DNA of 64,000 nt from Cyathus striatus (lineage: Eukaryota > Basidiomycota > Agaricomycetes > Agaricales > Nidulariaceae): contig JAOVFP010000020.1 in NCBI GenBank assembly GCA_025738555.1, positions 744,001 to 808,000 on the forward strand, read 5' to 3'. A program made the position numbers and the translations under genes. The notes under the pieces were generated by a model. The model did no database searches, was not told the DNA's origin, and worked only from the letters and a program-made list of their open reading frames with translations. Positions 22,691-33,083 of this stretch are shown here, piece after piece (positions within the stretch are counted from its first letter, which is position 1; each line of letters opens with the position of its first letter).

Positions 22691-23391
22691 CAGTGTTCTA
22701 GTGCTCCTTGAGACACCTGATTGAAATGTGCAAATTGAAGTACAACTACAAAACCTTTTCTCAATATTTTTATACAGACCCATTCCAAGGTCATTTAATA
22801 GTATATATGCCAGGTTTTGTGATGTATCTAGATGTAGCTACGAGCATATGCCTTGAATTAATAGAGGGGATAGGTTTTTACGCGGAAACACTCCTTGAGA
22901 CAGTTGTGTCACATGCGTTATCTCTATTCTCACGTCCTTCCCAGTGACGATTTGGCAGGGGACAATATAGCCGCGTGATGGGGATCAACAAAATTTGATG
23001 AATATCTGTCACGCTGAAGCCCTCTTCAAGTCTTCATCTTTTTGTTCAATTTATTTTTGCATCAATTCTTTACCAATAAAGCTACACTTTGGTACATCGA
23101 TTTAGGATTTGGAACTAAATAAGATAACATTTTTATATGTAAATAAATCGCAGTGTGAGAGCTTATAATTAGCTACAACAATCATCTAAAGTTAGTCATA
23201 GTGTCTGATTTGGTATAAAACTTCGAATATCTCTACAACCATTCAGCATAAATATTTAAAACTTTTTGTCGCATGAGAATACAGTCCATCCAACGTGTAT
23301 GTAAATTTTCTAAGCATTTGAGTGAGTGAGGAAGGCGGGATGGTCAACTGTCTCAAGGAGTGATGGTGTCTCAAGGAGCACTAGAACACTG
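22691..23391. mobile_element. Tc1/mariner-like MITE with nested inverted repeats
   Basis: A 701-bp AT-rich non-coding element bounded by perfect 27-bp terminal inverted repeats (22691-22717 and 23365-23391). The ends begin CAGTG and finish CACTG, as in Tc1/mariner and related transposons, and a TA lies on each side (22689-22690, 23392-23393), matching their TA target duplication. A second perfect 18-bp inverted pair lies inside (22889-22906 and 23345-23362). It shares the core CTCCTTGAGACA with the outer repeats, so four copies of this core exist and could be transposase sites. No transposase frame is present, so mobilisation would need a partner elsewhere in the genome. Confidence 0.85.
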
Positions 23392-23832
23392 TATGTATAA
23401 AAAGAATATAACTAAAAACTAGGATTCGTCAAGCTTGCCCTTTAACGTGCATCGCGAAGCGACGTACGTTACATTTTATCTCTCCTATTTCTGTCCGCAG
23501 CTGGGCCAATGGTGTCTTCCAACGTTGTCTGCCACTTTATTCGCTGCCAGCTTCTTTCCACAAGGTCTCCTCTCGGCCGAGTTCCTATTTATCCATCCTC
23601 GGGCTGAGTAATCTCCTTGTGCCTTCGCGCCCCCCGTCTTTTTCCCGAGCCACCTTGATAACCTATCTCAAAATCATCTTGTCTAACGCGATAGTGTTCT
23701 CAAATTGAAATATTTGTCCTCCAATCATGTGCATATCGTTTGTAAACCCTTAAAGCAACAAAATTACCATTCTGGTCACTGCTATGCATTAATTCAAAGT
23801 CAGCCAATTAAACTACAACTTACAGTCGACAT
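23392..23832. other. Intergenic
   Basis: Pyrimidine-rich stretches at 23480-23660 look like the 5' flank of a fungal gene, probably the former promoter of the permease relic downstream. No other feature is seen. Confidence 0.4.
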
Positions 23833-24330
23833 GACGTCGAGGGTGCTACAAATCTTTATACACTACCACGACTTCCCTCACCTATGGTGAGCAAGTATAT
23901 GTGCTTTTTAACCCCCCTAGCTCATCGTTCCAACAGCAATATAAACGCTATCCATACCCCAAAATCGTGTGGTCGCCATCTGGTATGTGTTCATTGCTCT
24001 CATCCTGTTATTCCCATTGAATACACCTGTCGTAGGCGGATGGTGGGTACAGCCTTCGAACTGGGTGTCCAACACTGCCGCCACATTTGCTGGGATATTA
24101 GCCGTCACCGGATGGGTTTGGTATATTAGTGCCAAGAATGAGGTCTGTACTTATGGATTCATTCCTGTTATTGCCAGATCACGCTGTACGCGTGTCTCTC
24201 CGTTTATGTTACTCTTTGTGGACATTGTTGCCATATTTTATCACAATACTGATGTGTTTTTCATCAGGTGCGAACCATTAAGCCCAAGCGGCCCATTCCT
24301 TCCATGCTTGTAAGTTCTCTTCTGCCCACT
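23833..24330 (+). pseudogene. Relic of an amino-acid/choline-type permease (APC family), C-terminal part
   Basis: The frame at 23969 onward reads VAIWYVFIALILLFPLNTPVVGG, then WVSNTAATFAGILAVTGWVWYISAKNE. After a possible intron it continues VRTIKPKRPIPSML. This spacing of two hydrophobic helices, with NTP between and a basic tail, resembles the last helices of fungal APC-superfamily permeases. Upstream the frame is broken (a TAA interrupts ...PTAI-TLSIPQNRVVAIW), and the other ten or so helices are missing. The relic has no promoter-proximal coding part. The family call rests on pattern memory. Confidence 0.45.
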
Positions 24331-24478
24331 TCTCTCTGCAAATATGAAGCGCTATATAGTGGGCTAAAGAATTCAAGTAAACGAGGAGAAGCTTTGACAA
24401 TTGTTGTTGTATTTGGTGGTTTCGTACAACGCGATACATGTATATCAACAAGAAATATATTAATCACAGAGGTCGCTA

Positions 24479-25740
24479 TTAAGAGGACTCGCTGCCTGAT
24501 AAAATCAGCTTTGTGAACTGCGCCGTCATTGCCATAAAACGGTCTGTAACCTCTTTCACATTCGTTAAGCTGCATGTCTCACTCTCTACGTGCCTTATAA
24601 GTCCTGAAACAAGCTTGAATTCCCGGTCACACTCTGGATTCGGACATTTGAATTCGTCTTCATCGTGTGCTGCAGAGTTCAGGTGCTTTTCCAGAGATAG
24701 AAGTGTACGGAAGGTACGTTCGCATTGGGGAAGATGGCATCTGTAGCTCTGACCATCAAAGGCACTCGGGTTTGCTACAAGTTTGGGCATTGAAGGCAAA
24801 GTGGAAATCGAAATATCTGTACCCTGCTGAATGCGCCCTTCGACGGAAATGGTGGGTATAACACCCAAGGAGTGCACTGCAAATGTAACTTGCTTTCGAG
24901 TTAATTTGTGCTTTCCAGATTCGATATGATCAGCTACAGCGGAAGGATATTTGAATTTTTTGGTACAAAGGGGACATCGGAGGTTTTTTGGCAGGTGAAC
25001 AATAGATTGGTAATGCTGTCATAATTACTTATGAGAAATGGGTAACAGGAAAACAGGAAAACATGAACCTTTCGTAGCCTTTTGGCTGATTCAAAATCTT
25101 TTGAACAAGCGAAACACCAATTATGATCTTTACTGTCCGCGTAGTGTTGCAGCAAGTCATGCATAGTGTCGAAATGACGCAGACATTTCATGCAAAATGC
25201 CTGCGTGGAGTCTGCATCCGTGATGTCGACATAGCTAACTGTGGGTTGCATATCCGAATCATGTTGGGAGGTACTCAAGCTGATAATCGACATGTCGATG
25301 GAGCTGGAGAGGTCGCTAACAATATCATAACTTGCGGTTGACAGGCTGTCATCTTGGTCAATGATGCTAAAGCTACGAAGAGAGGTATTGTCAATGTCGG
25401 TTGTATCTTGGTTCTCCGTCTGTGCCTATGCAAAATGTTTGTTTCAGCGTGTAAAAAGTCGAGGTTCTATACTAACTGATACGGGTTGAGTCCCGGCTGG
25501 GATGATGGCATGGAATTTCGATCTAAGATGCTGCAAATTAATCATTGAATGATCGATTATAAACACACAGGCCACGAAACAGAAACCAACCGATCGCCTT
25601 CCGCCTTCAGTGGCGAAGCATCTACAGCAAGAAGTGCACGGGAAACGAAACGGATGGTTCACATTAAGGCAATGTTGATATAGCTGCGTTCCCTTGTCAA
25701 ACGTCGAACGGCACCCGGTAACAAGGCATTTGAAGGGCAT
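24479..25740 (-). CDS. C2H2 zinc-finger protein
   Basis: Minus-strand exons 25591-25740, 25477-25530, 25069-25425 and 24479-25015 join in frame to 365 aa. Finger-like units: FKCLVTGCRSTFDKGTQLYQHCLNVNH at the N-terminus; FPCTSCCRCF paired with HLRSKFH across the first intron; FCMKCLRHFDTMHDLLQHYADSKDH; WCFACSKDF; LRCPLCTKKFKYPSAVADHIESGKH; YRCHLPQCERTFRTLLSLEKHLNSAAH; and FKCPNPECDREFKLVSGLIRHVESETC. The middle holds an acidic Ser-rich segment. The widely spaced HxxxxxH fingers resemble fungal nucleic-acid-binding proteins of unknown role. The target is unknown. Confidence 0.85.
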
Positions 25741-26832
25741 TTCTAGCAAGAGCCTTGCCGGGGGTCGGAGGATGTTCAACAAGAAGGCTAGGGAGTTAGA
25801 CTGGCAGAACAGCCTCCATTTTATCAACACAGAACTACTATAAATAAATGGGAGTGGGAGTGACGCACCAGACCGAAGGAATGTACTTGTTAGAATGGGG
25901 ATAAGGAATAATTCTATCTTAGTTTAAGGAACGATGCATTTTCGGAATTACCGTAAGTCGACGTAATACCCAAGCGGTTCTACTGAGAGAGCACAGTTTC
26001 AACTATACTCCTTATCTCCGCCTTCAGAGTCATAGTTGCGCAGATCCTACTTGGTAGATACAGCCAACTTTCTTGTAGTCACTAATGCGTCTTGAGCAAG
26101 TCTTGAGTCACTTCAGAGTTCCTTGCTCCTGTTTCGCGTAATGACCTACGCATTTCTTTGGGCCCTGTGTACGGCTTTCGATATATCACAGGCATTGTCG
26201 TTGCACCTCGGAAGGCGCTGGAATGATGAACTCCCGCCAAAAGATTTTCCAGAAAGGCATGCAGGTGAGTAGAATAAAAATATTCTCTTACCCGAGCCCA
26301 TCTGCAGCTATCCATCTTTCAGTTGGCAGGCTAACATCGTGAGCTATTAAAATGCAGCTTTCCCACAGCTGCACCATTCTGACATACTAAGGAAGTATGG
26401 CCGGTATCATTATACCAGTCATGACCGTTGTCGCTCTCGTCCTTTTACTGCTCCTAAACTGCCGGCCGTATGCACGCGTTCTCATTAATAGCTCACCTCA
26501 AGTTCCAGCAACCGCTCCCATTGTCCCTGCCAACCAAATCGCTCAAGGACTTCCACCTCCTGTTGCGCCTCCTGTTGTTTCTTTACCAGGAAACGGGCGG
26601 TAAATCCTTCGGCCTGAAGGTGGTGTAATTACAACTTGCAGCCTATAAGATAGCGTGTCAACAAAATCTTTCGTAACTTTAAATATTTTGTTATCGTCTT
26701 ACTCTACTTGCGCATCTACAATACTGCATTCTTCGTAGATCCTAGTCTGAGATAGTTATTTCTTTTTGAGAGTCGCAAATAACATTGTCAAATATACGCT
26801 TCAAAGCTTCAAAATCCATTAATCGGCGTTGA
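25741..26832. other. Intergenic between two minus-strand genes
   Basis: Apart from the small plus-strand frame at 26397-26603 no feature is seen. The interval should hold the promoter of the zinc-finger gene and the terminator of the histidinol phosphatase gene. Confidence 0.4.
26397..26603 (+). CDS. Small putative single-pass membrane protein (68 aa)
   Basis: The N-terminus MAGIIIPVMTVVALVLLLLLN is a strong hydrophobic segment. A short basic patch and a Pro/Ala/Val-rich tail follow (VPATAPIVPANQIAQGLPPP), ending PGNGR. The composition is unlike the random frames nearby and would suit a signal-anchored microprotein, or the end of a larger spliced gene. There is no homolog I recognise. The ATG is preceded by GGAAGT rather than a strong Kozak context. 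Confidence 0.3.
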   Translation: MAGIIIPVMTVVALVLLLLLNCRPYARVLINSSPQVPATAPIVPANQIAQGLPPPVAPPVVSLPGNGR

Positions 26833-27880
26833 TCAAGTTCGTTCAGCTACATATCGTTTATCCCAAAATGAATCTTCCCACCAATTGCCCGCCATCTTCA
26901 CTGGGGAAACCTTCCCCCTACCTGTGTTTGATATTTCAGATGGCTGCAAGTACCACAATTCCTCGACTCCTTCTGCGCGAAGATAATCGAATGTACGATC
27001 GTACTTAAGCCCGACAGCGTGAGGACCGTGACTATCATCAGAAAGTGCAAGTCGTCCAGCATGTTTCAGAATGGCCTAGGAGTCTTCTTAGTTCGGCAGT
27101 CCTTTGAATCAGAACACCGCACTTGCCTGCAACACGTCGTGCGCGGGATAAGCACTGTCCCACCCTTTCCGAAACGCAGCCGCATTGACCTCGAATAGCG
27201 CCCCGTACCCTACAGCGTACTTTATGTTCCTTTCTATACGTTCCCAGATCGATGAATAATCAACAAAACGAATATCAGGAGTATATAATCTGCATAAATC
27301 AATGTGCCCAACAATTTCCGGTTGAAAACGCTGAAGCAGTTCCAGCTGTGCGTCGAAATAAGCTTCGAGGTACGCTTGCTGTCGCTCCTTCTCAGTTGAT
27401 CCACCAAGACTTATTCGAGCCTTTTCGAATGTTGGATTGTCGAAATCGATAGGAATTGTGTTCACATGGTGCACAGAGCCAACTACGTACTCGATACGGT
27501 CTCCCAATCGTTTCAAGAGTATATCAAGTCCGTCAAGATCTTCCTGCGTTATGTACTCCGTTTCAAGGCCAACCAAGAGAGATATCTGTAAAGCATATTT
27601 ACGCTTGAGGCGATGTGCCTCTTCCAGGAAGTCCTCGAACTGCTTCATCAAGTACTCTAATGATAAACCTTCCTTGAAGAAGGGACTTGGTTATAGCTAC
27701 GAGCATCTGGTAGAATCATACCTCTTCGGGATAAAGATCGTCCAGACGATAACGAGGAACGTGTTCCGTCAATCCGAAAATATTGAATCCCTGTCGGATG
27801 GCTTCCAAGACAATATCTTCCAGAAGTCCTGTGGCGTGCTTGCAGAACTGGCCAGAATGGGAGTGGTGACTGTGTGGCAT
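26833..27880 (-). CDS. HIS2: Histidinol-phosphatase (PHP family)
   Basis: Removes phosphate from L-histidinol phosphate in histidine biosynthesis. Minus-strand exons 27722-27880, 27127-27672 and 26833-27075 give 315 aa. The N-terminal MPHSHHSHSGQF carries the first metal-binding His pair of the PHP domain, and GLTEHVPR the next. LLVGLETEYI, VGSVHHVNTIPIDFD, IVGHIDLCRLY and ALSDDSHGPHAVGLKYDR supply the remaining Glu, His and Asp ligands in the normal order. The length fits yeast His2 (about 335 aa). The second intron (27076-27126) has a GC donor (CAG|GCAAGT). Bacterial-type HAD phosphatases are ruled out by the PHP motifs. Confidence 0.95.
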
Positions 27881-28169
27881 AACTTTAAGGAATGTATTAA
27901 TTCAGTCAGTGGCCGACAAAAGTTGACGGACTTGTGCGATTACGTCAGCAAGTGCCAGACATCTCACTCATTTTACTATCCAGTGCAATTGTGAAGAAGG
28001 AAATGTGCATGACGAAGAAATTCAACATAATTTGTACACGTATAAGCTATCAAGATTTGGAGAAGGAAAAATCTGAACGGTGCCCAGAATTGAGGAAAAA
28101 TGCTAATAATAGGAAAGATTGCTGCAATATATAATGTGCGAGTAACCGACCGAAGCGGTGAGTAACGAA

Positions 28170-30128
28170 CTAGCGTATCCGTAGTGCTTCGAAACAAGGA
28201 TCGTACTGAGAAGGAGAAGAAAATTCTTCCAGCGAACTCTCAGAGTCCGGGTTACTAATCGCGTACGACGAGCTCACAATACCAGGAGACGTTGCAGGCG
28301 GGGAACGGATTGCGGTGAACTTGTGCAACCCATTTGTTGCCAGAAGCTGTGGTAGCGAACGTGATCCACTGGCAGTGGCGAAGAATCCTTGAACACGGCC
28401 TAGAGGTAGAGAAGGATGGGCAACGGCTTCCGAAGGAAGGTGTTCATGACTTGACTGTGATGAAGTCGAAGGTGAACGACTCCTTGAAAACTCGGTGAGA
28501 TCTGGGTTCTCCCATGATACTCCGACAGCCGAAGGAGAAGACGAGGGCTGGCTAAATATATCGTTTCTGCAATTAATTTGTTGGCTCTCCGACGGATATC
28601 CATTTTGACTTCCGACTCCTATGTACATCCCAACAGCTTGAGCGTACCCACTACGGGCCCCATAATCAGAAGGATTGCTATTGTTGACCCACGAATCGGG
28701 CGAAGGCTGACGTTGCTGATCATCGACACTGGAAGACACATAAAGCTCGTGTTCTGGTGCCTGCGACGTGGCGCTGGGTATCTGACGCATCCACTCGTCG
28801 ATCGCATCTACTTCGGAAGAACTGTATATTGATAAAGCAGTATCTGGAGGAGGTGGAGAAGAGGATGGCATTCGGAGGAAGCAATCAAGACACGCGACAC
28901 AGGATCCCGGGTTTGCACACGCAGAAAGAGCAGCGGGAGAAGGAGTGGTACCAGCTGCACGGTGGAAGATACATCCTGGACACCGGCACCCATCGCCGCA
29001 GTCACATGCAGAAAGAAAACTAGAGGCAGGGTCAAGTGTTGCAGCCCACGAGTTTGATGACAATGGAGTCTGCGTCCGCGAGAAGTGCTGTTGCTGCTGC
29101 TGCTGCTGCTGCTGTTGTTGTTGTTGCAGCATGGAGGAAAACGTGGAGTGAGACCCCTTCGATATATCCGGAACCTGCCCTTCAGATGTACGTACTGGGG
29201 GAATTGCAGAGTGATGATGATTCATACCATACGCTCGGGCATAAGGACTGTATAGTAGGCTGTCGTGGTGATGGGCTGAATGTCCGTGTGTTACCCCCAT
29301 GGAAGGGTCGTGTGGGTGGACTTCGACGACCTCACCGTAAACCGGGGGACGTGGAAGAACTGTCCGCATTTCAGAGACTCGAGCCATGATGTGAGGTGGG
29401 AGAGTTGAAACGCTCGGGCTTGGGGCGGAGGACTGCGGAGCGTCGGCTTTCTTTTTTGTTCTGGGAACGCTCTTCCTGGGGGTGCAACAGTGGCAATCCC
29501 CGCCGTAGGCACAGGAACAACTATTATGAATGCCTGGAGCAAGATCAGCAACGCTAGGAATGAGGGGATGGGGCCGCCTAGCGGGAGCTGCATACCACCG
29601 TGGTCAGAGTCAGAGGAGGTTCCTTCGGCAAAGTGCAACGCAGCCGACGCTTCCATGGCTTCAGGCAAGCCGTTGGGAAACGCGGCGCTATCTGGGATCT
29701 TTGTACCTCCTATATTTGAACACGCAATAAAAAGAGGCCTTATCCATGAGCTGACTGTAGAACATTATGGCGTATGGAGAAACACACCTCTCTTTGGAGC
29801 TGGAAGGCTGGCCACGATTTCGCTTTTAGATTCACAGATACATTTTACATGAACTTGTTTGGTTTTGCGCAATTCTCTACAATGTTCGCATTGTGTTACG
29901 GGGCGCCCCTTCTTCTTGATTTCGAAAAGAGGGCGGTCGGTGTGTTTACAGGAGGAAGATCGGTGACCCTTAATGCAGGTCTCGCTGAAGAAGAAAGAAA
30001 GGCAGATGAGGAACTGAAGGGTTGGAATAGGGAAATGAAATCAGATACCATGCGTATTTTTTATCACTGATGAAGACCTGCAGCGGGGTGAGCAGACTTG
30101 GGGGATGAAGACGAGTGAGACGCACCAT
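28170..30128 (-). CDS. Copper-fist transcription factor (Mac1/Cuf1-like)
   Basis: A DNA-binding regulator of copper (and often iron) uptake genes. Five minus-strand exons: 30126-30128, 30049-30077, 29788-29984, 29596-29709 and 28170-29533; 568 aa. Splicing the lone ATG exon to VFISDKKYACETCIKGHR gives the canonical copper-fist start. It continues SSSCKHTDRPLFEIKKKGRPVTQCEHC with the zinc- and copper-binding Cys/His and the minor-groove RGRP-like KKGRP. A Cys box (HNSCSCAYGGDCHCCTPR) follows, and further on a Mac1-type Cys-rich motif CDCGDGCRCPGCIFH with CANPGSCVACLDC, which senses Cu(I). A polyglutamine run lies near 29088-29130, and the tail is Ser-rich. Two Cys clusters favour a Mac1/Cuf1-like sensor over Ace1. 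Confidence 0.95.
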
Positions 30129-33083
30129 GATTGTAGAAAGCAAGAGATCTTGCCAGCGACAAGCGCGGGGAGTGTTATTGGGAAGGCTGGACACGTAGAT
30201 GATGGTGAGTGTATTTAATCATCATCTGTGCGGTGGTGGTGGGGGATGTTGACGAGCATTGACAGGCCCGGTTCTCCCTTATACAAGACTGTGCACAGGC
30301 CATGCCCTGCTGACGTAACGACTCACAACACATGCAAACATCACACACGCTCCCGGACAAGTCGGACGCTCGGATGTTTTCTTCCTTTCTCTCTCTAAAA
30401 CATCAGACATCTGCCCCGTCACTCGTGCCCCTTGTGGTTTTCTGATTCTCTCTTCCTTTCTTGTTTTTATCTTATCCTCTTTTTATTATTATTATTATTT
30501 ATTTTTCTTGCTCTTCGGATCATTTAAACGCCCTCCACATCAACAAAACATCGTAGGAACATTTGTCCACTTCAGCTGTTTGGCTCGCTTCACATCAGCC
30601 CCCGACCTCGTTCAATCCCCACGTTCGCTCACAGAATGCCAGCTTGCTTGCTGTCCGTTTCCCATCTATCGCTCTCGTCACAGGTAACGACCTTCTCTGC
30701 GCGTTTTTCGCCAGAGGTTGCCACTCTGCGCAGCTGCCCCATTTCGTCATATCCTCATGTCTCCGTGCCAGCTCCTTATAGGCCTTTCAGTAACGCTGTT
30801 GCTGATATCTACAGATATCTACCCACCGCTATCTACATGCGCCTACTCTTGTCTCGCCACTGCCTTGTCCTGATCATGCATCCCTGTCGTCGCTTGAGAA
30901 TGCATTGCACAGCCTACCGGCTACGACATCTCTCCACTCTTCCCCATGTCTAAACTCCTTTCTCTACCGTCATTTATTTCAGCTATCTTTTTCAGGGTGC
31001 CCAAGAAGACGCTTTGAATGGAAAACTCAGCCACCCGTATTCCCCGCTTTCGCCCGATTTGCATGTGCTTCATGTGTTTTCTCTTCTGACTTCTCCAGCC
31101 TTTACCAGAGTACTTCACCCCGTTCTCCGTGTCGCCATCTTTATCCAAGTGGGAGCTACGTTTTCTTCATGATTAAGACTGATTCAGATACGAAATCACA
31201 CACCATGGTCGTATGATGCTACTCAATGTTTTTCTTCTCTCGCGCTTTTTTTCTTGCAGGTTATCTACATACATGCCAGAGTTGATAAAGCGGAGCATGA
31301 TTTTCGCTGTCACCAGACCTTCCGTGGATTAAAAGGGGCCATATCTCACTGGGCAAGCGCATGCGTATAATTTAATCGCCTCCCTTCAGTTTGACTTGTG
31401 GCCCTCTAAAGACCTGTACTATCTCATATCCGTTTAGCTCTCTTGTCTTCTGTAACTTCCTTTCTTCCGACAACCCAAATCCACGGGGATACAAACTCCA
31501 TCTCCCGTCGCACATTCGAGAAAATCCAAAAATGGATCAGTCCCACCGTACAACGAAGTTTAGACTCGTGTTTTGTTCTGGCTCTGGTTTTGCACTCTGC
31601 TGGCTCGTGACGTGCGTGCTCAATCTACACAAGGCTTACATGCATATCATTCTTCATCGTGCATCTGTGCCACGTCGCGGGGCTATCGTTGCGGCAAGGA
31701 CTTAGAAGTCTTGTTCTATATTATACTCAGGTGCAGATCATCAGTATACGCCAAGTATACGCCATCTATTTATATGCGCACAGCCTTGGGGACTACACAC
31801 GCTCATCAAACTTCCGGAGAAGTTCCAGAATGTCGTATCATATAATTCGCCTTCACTTTTCTCGACAGAAACTATACGGACAAGACTGTTACAGTAAGTT
31901 GCGCAAACTTGCTCCCGATACGTTTTCTTCAATTACATGTGCCATGGATTTATCCAAAGTTCACCCGGTCGAACTTATCTCTTTCAGCGAAGAAGCCTAT
32001 TCATTCTTATTATACGATATCGTATAATATTCAGGTCATCTCTACGATTTTTAAGAGCACACGCCGCAACGGAAACTACTTGCTCATATCTATTTCGCAT
32101 TATCGATCTCTATGATGGCATTTACACCTAGGGAAGCGCCTTTGTCACAAGCTCAAGAATATTCATAGGCTACTTGAAGAATTCCCTGGAATCTACACCT
32201 AACTAACCATTGATTTCTTGAGTTGTTCTTTTGTAGAGGAGCCGATAATATCCACGAATTAATATCGCACGGGCTTCAGGAACAATTCAACTGTGATAAG
32301 ACTTATATAATAATCTGTTGATTCTTCATTTCTTTTATACTAGCCCTATTTTCTGCCTCAAGATTATTTGCCTGTTCATATATACTCTAGTTGGGGACAA
32401 GTTGTAAACGTTCTGAAACTTATGTTGTTGGAATAAGTGATTTCTTTCCACTCTTTTAATTGTTTATCGTTTAATTCCCCAGTTGGTGTATATATATGCT
32501 CGCATACGACGTGAAAGCCTGACCTGTGCGCATGACAACCTATATAATGAGCCTATGTTATAACAACGTCACAGGCAACGATTCCATGGGACAAGGTATT
32601 GGCAAGGTATGTATCAACTATTCTACTTACGCAGGTGAGCATACGCCGTAGTAGCGTAAGTTCCTTGATTTTGTTTTTCCGCACAGTGACCAGTACCACT
32701 CAGGCAACACTAGTCCATTTCTAATTATAATCAAGTTGTATGGTAGTGTAAAGTACAGTTAGGCTGTGATCGGGAAGTGGGTGGCTATGTGGACTGATGC
32801 AACATAACAGGTGAGATACAGGAAATAACTTACATGTTGAAAAACGAGTCCTATCTCTAATAAATTATAGTTAAGTATCGTAAAAAGACGTTGCGGACGG
32901 TTTGTCATTTATTCCGTAATGTAATGGGATCACCGTGGCTTCATTAGGGGTTGGAAAACATTAGCGGAGATAGTTTCACTCCATCCACTATGTTTGGATC
33001 TACTGTATGCGATTTCGCGCAGATGTAATATTAGTCGACATCCCTGCAACATTTCAGCGAATAATAAAATGAGGTCACGTATA
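30129..33083. other. 2.9-kb gap, pyrimidine-rich then AT-rich
   Basis: 30200-31500 is strongly C/T-rich on the plus strand with ATT repeats at 30481-30510, resembling a long fungal promoter or 5' leader. Open frames here (for example 30636-30953) are Ser/Pro/Leu-rich shadows of that composition and show no motif. From 31700 to 33080 the sequence is AT-rich with no supported gene. A long non-coding transcript is possible but cannot be shown. Confidence 0.4.

Noticed and set aside
28170..30128. Histidinol phosphatase and copper-fist gene as a functional pair
   Set aside because: They are tandem on the minus strand about 300 bp apart, but nothing in the sequence links histidine synthesis to copper control beyond adjacency.
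30563..31216. Several Ser/Pro/Leu-rich plus-strand frames
   Set aside because: They arise from C/T-rich composition, overlap in three frames, and none carries a domain or sensible splice structure.
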